Origin: Bacteroidota bacterium
GTDB taxonomy: Bacteria; Bacteroidota; Bacteroidia; 2-12-FULL-35-15
Assembly: GCA_023251835.1 (NCBI GenBank)
Contig: JAHEXZ010000023.1
Location: 1 to 64,000 of the forward strand
Direction of reading: 5' to 3'
Length of the DNA: 64,000 bases
Within the stretch, counting starts at the first letter, position 1; each line of letters opens with the position of its first letter. Below are positions 61,213 through 64,000 of the stretch, one piece after another. The position numbers and the translations under genes are program-made. The notes beneath the pieces are model-generated. The model searched no databases. It saw nothing but the letters and a program-made list of their open reading frames with translations, and had not been told where the DNA came from.

Positions 61213-64000
61213 ATGACCAAAACAGCTACAAAAACAAAAAAGAAAAATCTTTCTATTGCTATGGTTACCATAGCGGTACCCTCATTCCCCCCTGTAAAAA
61301 AAGGCAGGGTTGCTAAACGGGGAGGCCGGAAATACGAATTAGCTGGAGATGACTTTTCCGAAAATGATTCATTGGACGCTTCTGAACTACTGAACATACT
61401 TATTGAGATTAAAAACGGAAATTTTGATGTAAAAATGCCTGTAAATAAAACAGGATTGAGCGGCAAAATTGCTGATACCTTAAATGATATTATATATAAT
61501 AACAAAAAATTAATAGAAGAATTTACCAAAGCCCGGATAAATATTGGTAAAGAAGGTAAAATAAACCAACACATTGTAGTGACTGAAGCCAGGGGAGAAT
61601 GGAGAACAGGTGTTGAGTCGCTTAACCTGCTTATTTCTGACCTGGTATACCCTGTAAAGGAAATTGACAGAATATTATCAGCTGTAGCAAAAGGAAACCT
61701 ATCTAATCATATTCCCCTTGAAGCCGGTGACCGTCTATTACAGGGGGAGTTTGCGCGTATCGCCAAAGAAGTAAATGGTATGGTGAAACGGCTTAACCTT
61801 TTTGCTATGGAAGTTACACGTGTTGCCCGTGAGGTGGGTTCCGAAGGTAAATTGGGAAGTCAGGCAGCAGTAGAAGGGGTTGAAGGCATCTGGAAAGACG
61901 TAACAGAATCTGTAAATCAGATGATTATCAATCTGCATGAAACAACGCTGTTAAATCAGGAACAGGACTGGCTGAAATCTAACCTTGCCAAATTTGCACA
62001 GATGTTGCAGGGGCAAAAAAACCTGCAAACAGTTGCTAAACGTATTCTTTCTGAATTGGCTCAGGTAATAACAGCTCATTATGGTGCATTTTATATTGTT
62101 AAAACTACAGAAGAAGTATTCCCTAAGTTAAAATTATTTGCTTCTTATGCTTACAAATCTGAAAAACACATACCAAAAGAGTTTTTGGTTGGTGAAGGAT
62201 TAGTAGGTCAATGTGCCCAGGAAAAAGAACGTATTATCTTAACTAACGTACCTGATGGCTATGTTAAAATTACTTCAGGTCTTGGACAAGCAAAACCCGC
62301 TAATCTTGTTATTCTTCCTGTATTATTCGAAAATAATGTAAAGGCCGTTATTGAACTGGGTTCATTAGATACTTTTAGCCAGATTCATATAGATTTTCTC
62401 AGTCAATTGACTGAAAGCATTGGTATTGTACTAAATACTATCGAAACTAATACGAGAACAGAAGAGCTGCTTGCCCAGTCTCAGTCTCTGGCAAGTGAAC
62501 TGAAGATTCAGCAGGAAGAATTAAGAAGAACCAATGATGAGCTGCAGGATAAAGCTTTGCTTCTTGTTAAACAAAAAGATGAGGTAGAAACCAAAAACAA
62601 AGAGGTGGAAGAAGCACGAAGATCTCTGGAAGAAAAAGCAGAGCAGCTTACACTTAGCTCCAAATACAAATCAGAGTTTCTTGCAAATATGTCGCATGAA
62701 TTGAGAACGCCTCTGAACAGCTTATTAATTCTTGCTCAGCAGCTGTATGAAAATCCTGAAGGAAATCTGAATGAAAAGCAGACACGTTATGCTAAAACTA
62801 TCTATTCCTGCGGAGACGACTTACTACAGTTAATTAACGATATTCTTGATCTTTCTAAAATTGAATCCGGATTTATTACTGCAAATATTTCCAATGTTCA
62901 TTTTTCAGAAATGGCTGCATTTATTGAAACAACATTCAAACCATTATCAGAAACAAAAAAGTTAAGGTTTAAAATAGAAATAGATTCTGCACTTCCTGAA
63001 TCTATGGATACTGATTTTCAACGTTTGAACCAGATATTAAAAAACCTTCTTTCCAATGCATTTAAGTTTACCGAAAAAGGGGAAGTGAAACTGAAAATAT
63101 ACAATGCTTCCAGAACATGGAAATTGTTCAACCAGTCATTAAATAATGCTAATCAGGTAGTAGCTTTCTCGATTATTGATTCCGGTATTGGTATTCCTTT
63201 GAATAAGCAATCTATTATTTTTGAGGCTTTCCAGCAAGCAGAAGGCTCAACAAGCCGTAAATATGGTGGAACAGGATTAGGTTTGTCCATCTGTCGTGGT
63301 TTGGCTGAATTACTTGGCGGAACAATTGAACTGGAAAGTGAAGCAGGTATTGGAAGTAAGTTTACATTATACCTGCCAATGGATAAAACAGGTACCATAG
63401 AAAGCTATGAAAGTGTTACAGATTATACTATATCCACCGATACTGCTGAAAAATTAAGTAATATTTTTGATACATTGAGTGCTACAGAAAGCGGTATTCA
63501 AATAAAAAATCAGGAAAGTATCAGCGATATACTTAATGAGATAGAAGATGACAGAGATAATATAGTTCCCCATGATAAAGTGATTTTGGTGGTAGAAGAC
63601 GATGCTCTTTTCGGCAAAATATTAATTGATAGAGCACACACTGATGGACTTAAAGTAGTGATTGCCGTAAATTATGCCGATATTTTTGATTTTGTGTCGC
63701 GTTATACACCAATTGCTATTACCCTGGATGTGAATTTGCCTGCTGCTAATGGCTGGAAAGTGCTCGATTTGCTAAAAAATGATCTGAATTACAGGCACAT
63801 CCCTATTCACTTAATTTCGGGTGAGGACAATAAAATGCTTGCACTTAAACGTGGTGCGCGCAGTTTCCTGTTAAAACCATTAAATAATGATCTGTTGAAT
63901 GAGCTTTTTGCTGATATTATTTACTTTAACAATAAAGATGTGAAGCAACTATTAGTAATTGAAGATAATGGGCTGGAATCATTACAACTCGTGAAGCTGT
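61213..64000 (+). CDS. Poly-HAMP hybrid histidine kinase, 3' end beyond window
   Basis: The frame from ATG 61213 stays open for 929 codons to the window edge. After a basic N-terminus without membrane spans come HAMP-type repeats: one at about 60-115 (LIEIKNGNFDVKMPVNKTG) and others to about 250 (ILSAVAKGNLSNHIPLEAGD, VTRVAREVGSEGKLG). A GAF domain covers about 257-415, followed by a coiled coil. HisKA has His495 (NMSHELRTPLNS). The ATPase domain has NLLSNAFKFTE and GGTGLGLSICRGLAELLGG. The first receiver domain has Asp796/Asp797, Asp839 and Lys888. A second receiver starts at 913 (QLLVIEDN) and runs off the edge. This layout resembles fungal-type group III (Nik1-like) kinases and large bacterial poly-HAMP kinases. 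The signal is unknown. Confidence 0.93.
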   Translation, partial: MTKTATKTKKKNLSIAMVTIAVPSFPPVKKGRVAKRGGRKYELAGDDFSENDSLDASELLNILIEIKNGNFDVKMPVNKTGLSGKIADTLNDIIYNNKKLIEEFTKARINIGKEGKINQHIVVTEARGEWRTGVESLNLLISDLVYPVKEIDRILSAVAKGNLSNHIPLEAGDRLLQGEFARIAKEVNGMVKRLNLFAMEVTRVAREVGSEGKLGSQAAVEGVEGIWKDVTESVNQMIINLHETTLLNQEQDWLKSNLAKFAQMLQGQKNLQTVAKRILSELAQVITAHYGAFYIVKTTEEVFPKLKLFASYAYKSEKHIPKEFLVGEGLVGQCAQEKERIILTNVPDGYVKITSGLGQAKPANLVILPVLFENNVKAVIELGSLDTFSQIHIDFLSQLTESIGIVLNTIETNTRTEELLAQSQSLASELKIQQEELRRTNDELQDKALLLVKQKDEVETKNKEVEEARRSLEEKAEQLTLSSKYKSEFLANMSHELRTPLNSLLILAQQLYENPEGNLNEKQTRYAKTIYSCGDDLLQLINDILDLSKIESGFITANISNVHFSEMAAFIETTFKPLSETKKLRFKIEIDSALPESMDTDFQRLNQILKNLLSNAFKFTEKGEVKLKIYNASRTWKLFNQSLNNANQVVAFSIIDSGIGIPLNKQSIIFEAFQQAEGSTSRKYGGTGLGLSICRGLAELLGGTIELESEAGIGSKFTLYLPMDKTGTIESYESVTDYTISTDTAEKLSNIFDTLSATESGIQIKNQESISDILNEIEDDRDNIVPHDKVILVVEDDALFGKILIDRAHTDGLKVVIAVNYADIFDFVSRYTPIAITLDVNLPAANGWKVLDLLKNDLNYRHIPIHLISGEDNKMLALKRGARSFLLKPLNNDLLNELFADIIYFNNKDVKQLLVIEDNGLESLQLVKL

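Noticed and set aside
61098-61574. 158-codon open frame on the minus strand
   Set aside because: It lies opposite the start of the poly-HAMP hybrid kinase and part of a palindromic repeat. The plus-strand frame has clear HAMP, GAF and kinase motifs, while the minus frame shows none.

Overview
The window is AT-rich chromosomal DNA from a member of the Bacteroidota. The evidence is consistent across it. Five secreted proteins end in type IX secretion (Por) C-terminal sorting domains with the YPNP...GIYF pattern. There are lineage-typical families (DUF4783, DUF4294, a GlmU-like nucleotidyltransferase, COG3014 with LpoB, an OMP_b-brl_3 TonB receptor, BshB1). Several genes have promoter -7 boxes of the Bacteroidota type, TAnnTTTG. 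The genus cannot be named from the sequence alone. No phage, transposase, CRISPR array or rRNA operon is visible.

Layout. 0-9 kb: a lipoprotein cut by the left edge, a beta-helix T9SS cargo protein, and a 2053-residue envelope protein with TPR, PD40, a long repeated coiled coil and three SPOR domains. 9-19 kb: clpS, a small membrane protein, ruvB, two paralogous M43 metalloproteases either side of a short-chain dehydrogenase, a cystathionine gamma-synthase-type enzyme, a SanA-like protein and bshB1. 19-24 kb: the cytochrome c maturation operon ccmB-ccmC-ccmD-ccmE-ccmF. 24-34 kb: yihY, nadC with DUF4783, a 3-hydroxyacyl-CoA dehydrogenase, a biotin carboxylase, a TM1410/GH114-like lipoprotein and a GlcD-type flavoprotein. 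33-36 kb: an envelope lipoprotein group (COG3014, LpoB-like, a YGN-rich protein), then tRNA-His. 36-42 kb: copper ATPase, glycosyltransferase, flippase and methyltransferase. 42-57 kb: T9SS cargo proteins, lolA-ftsK, a VapBC-like toxin-antitoxin pair, ligA, DUF6913-GlmU and a TonB-type receptor. 57-64 kb: a signalling cluster of AraC regulator, PAS histidine kinase, single-domain response regulator and a poly-HAMP hybrid kinase cut by the right edge.

The most unusual features are these. A perfect 25-bp inverted repeat straddles the start of ccmC and encodes part of its N-terminus. CcmE carries CxxxY in place of the usual heme-binding histidine. The giant protein has three diverged copies of a roughly 150-residue coiled-coil module before triple SPOR domains. 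Several families of short palindromic intergenic repeats are spread over the whole window, one built on CTGAATCTTA and one on GTCATTTCGA. A short stretch at about 26.4 kb looks like the remnant of a lost N-6 DNA methylase gene. I found no clearly new multi-gene system; most genes are housekeeping, envelope or secretion genes.
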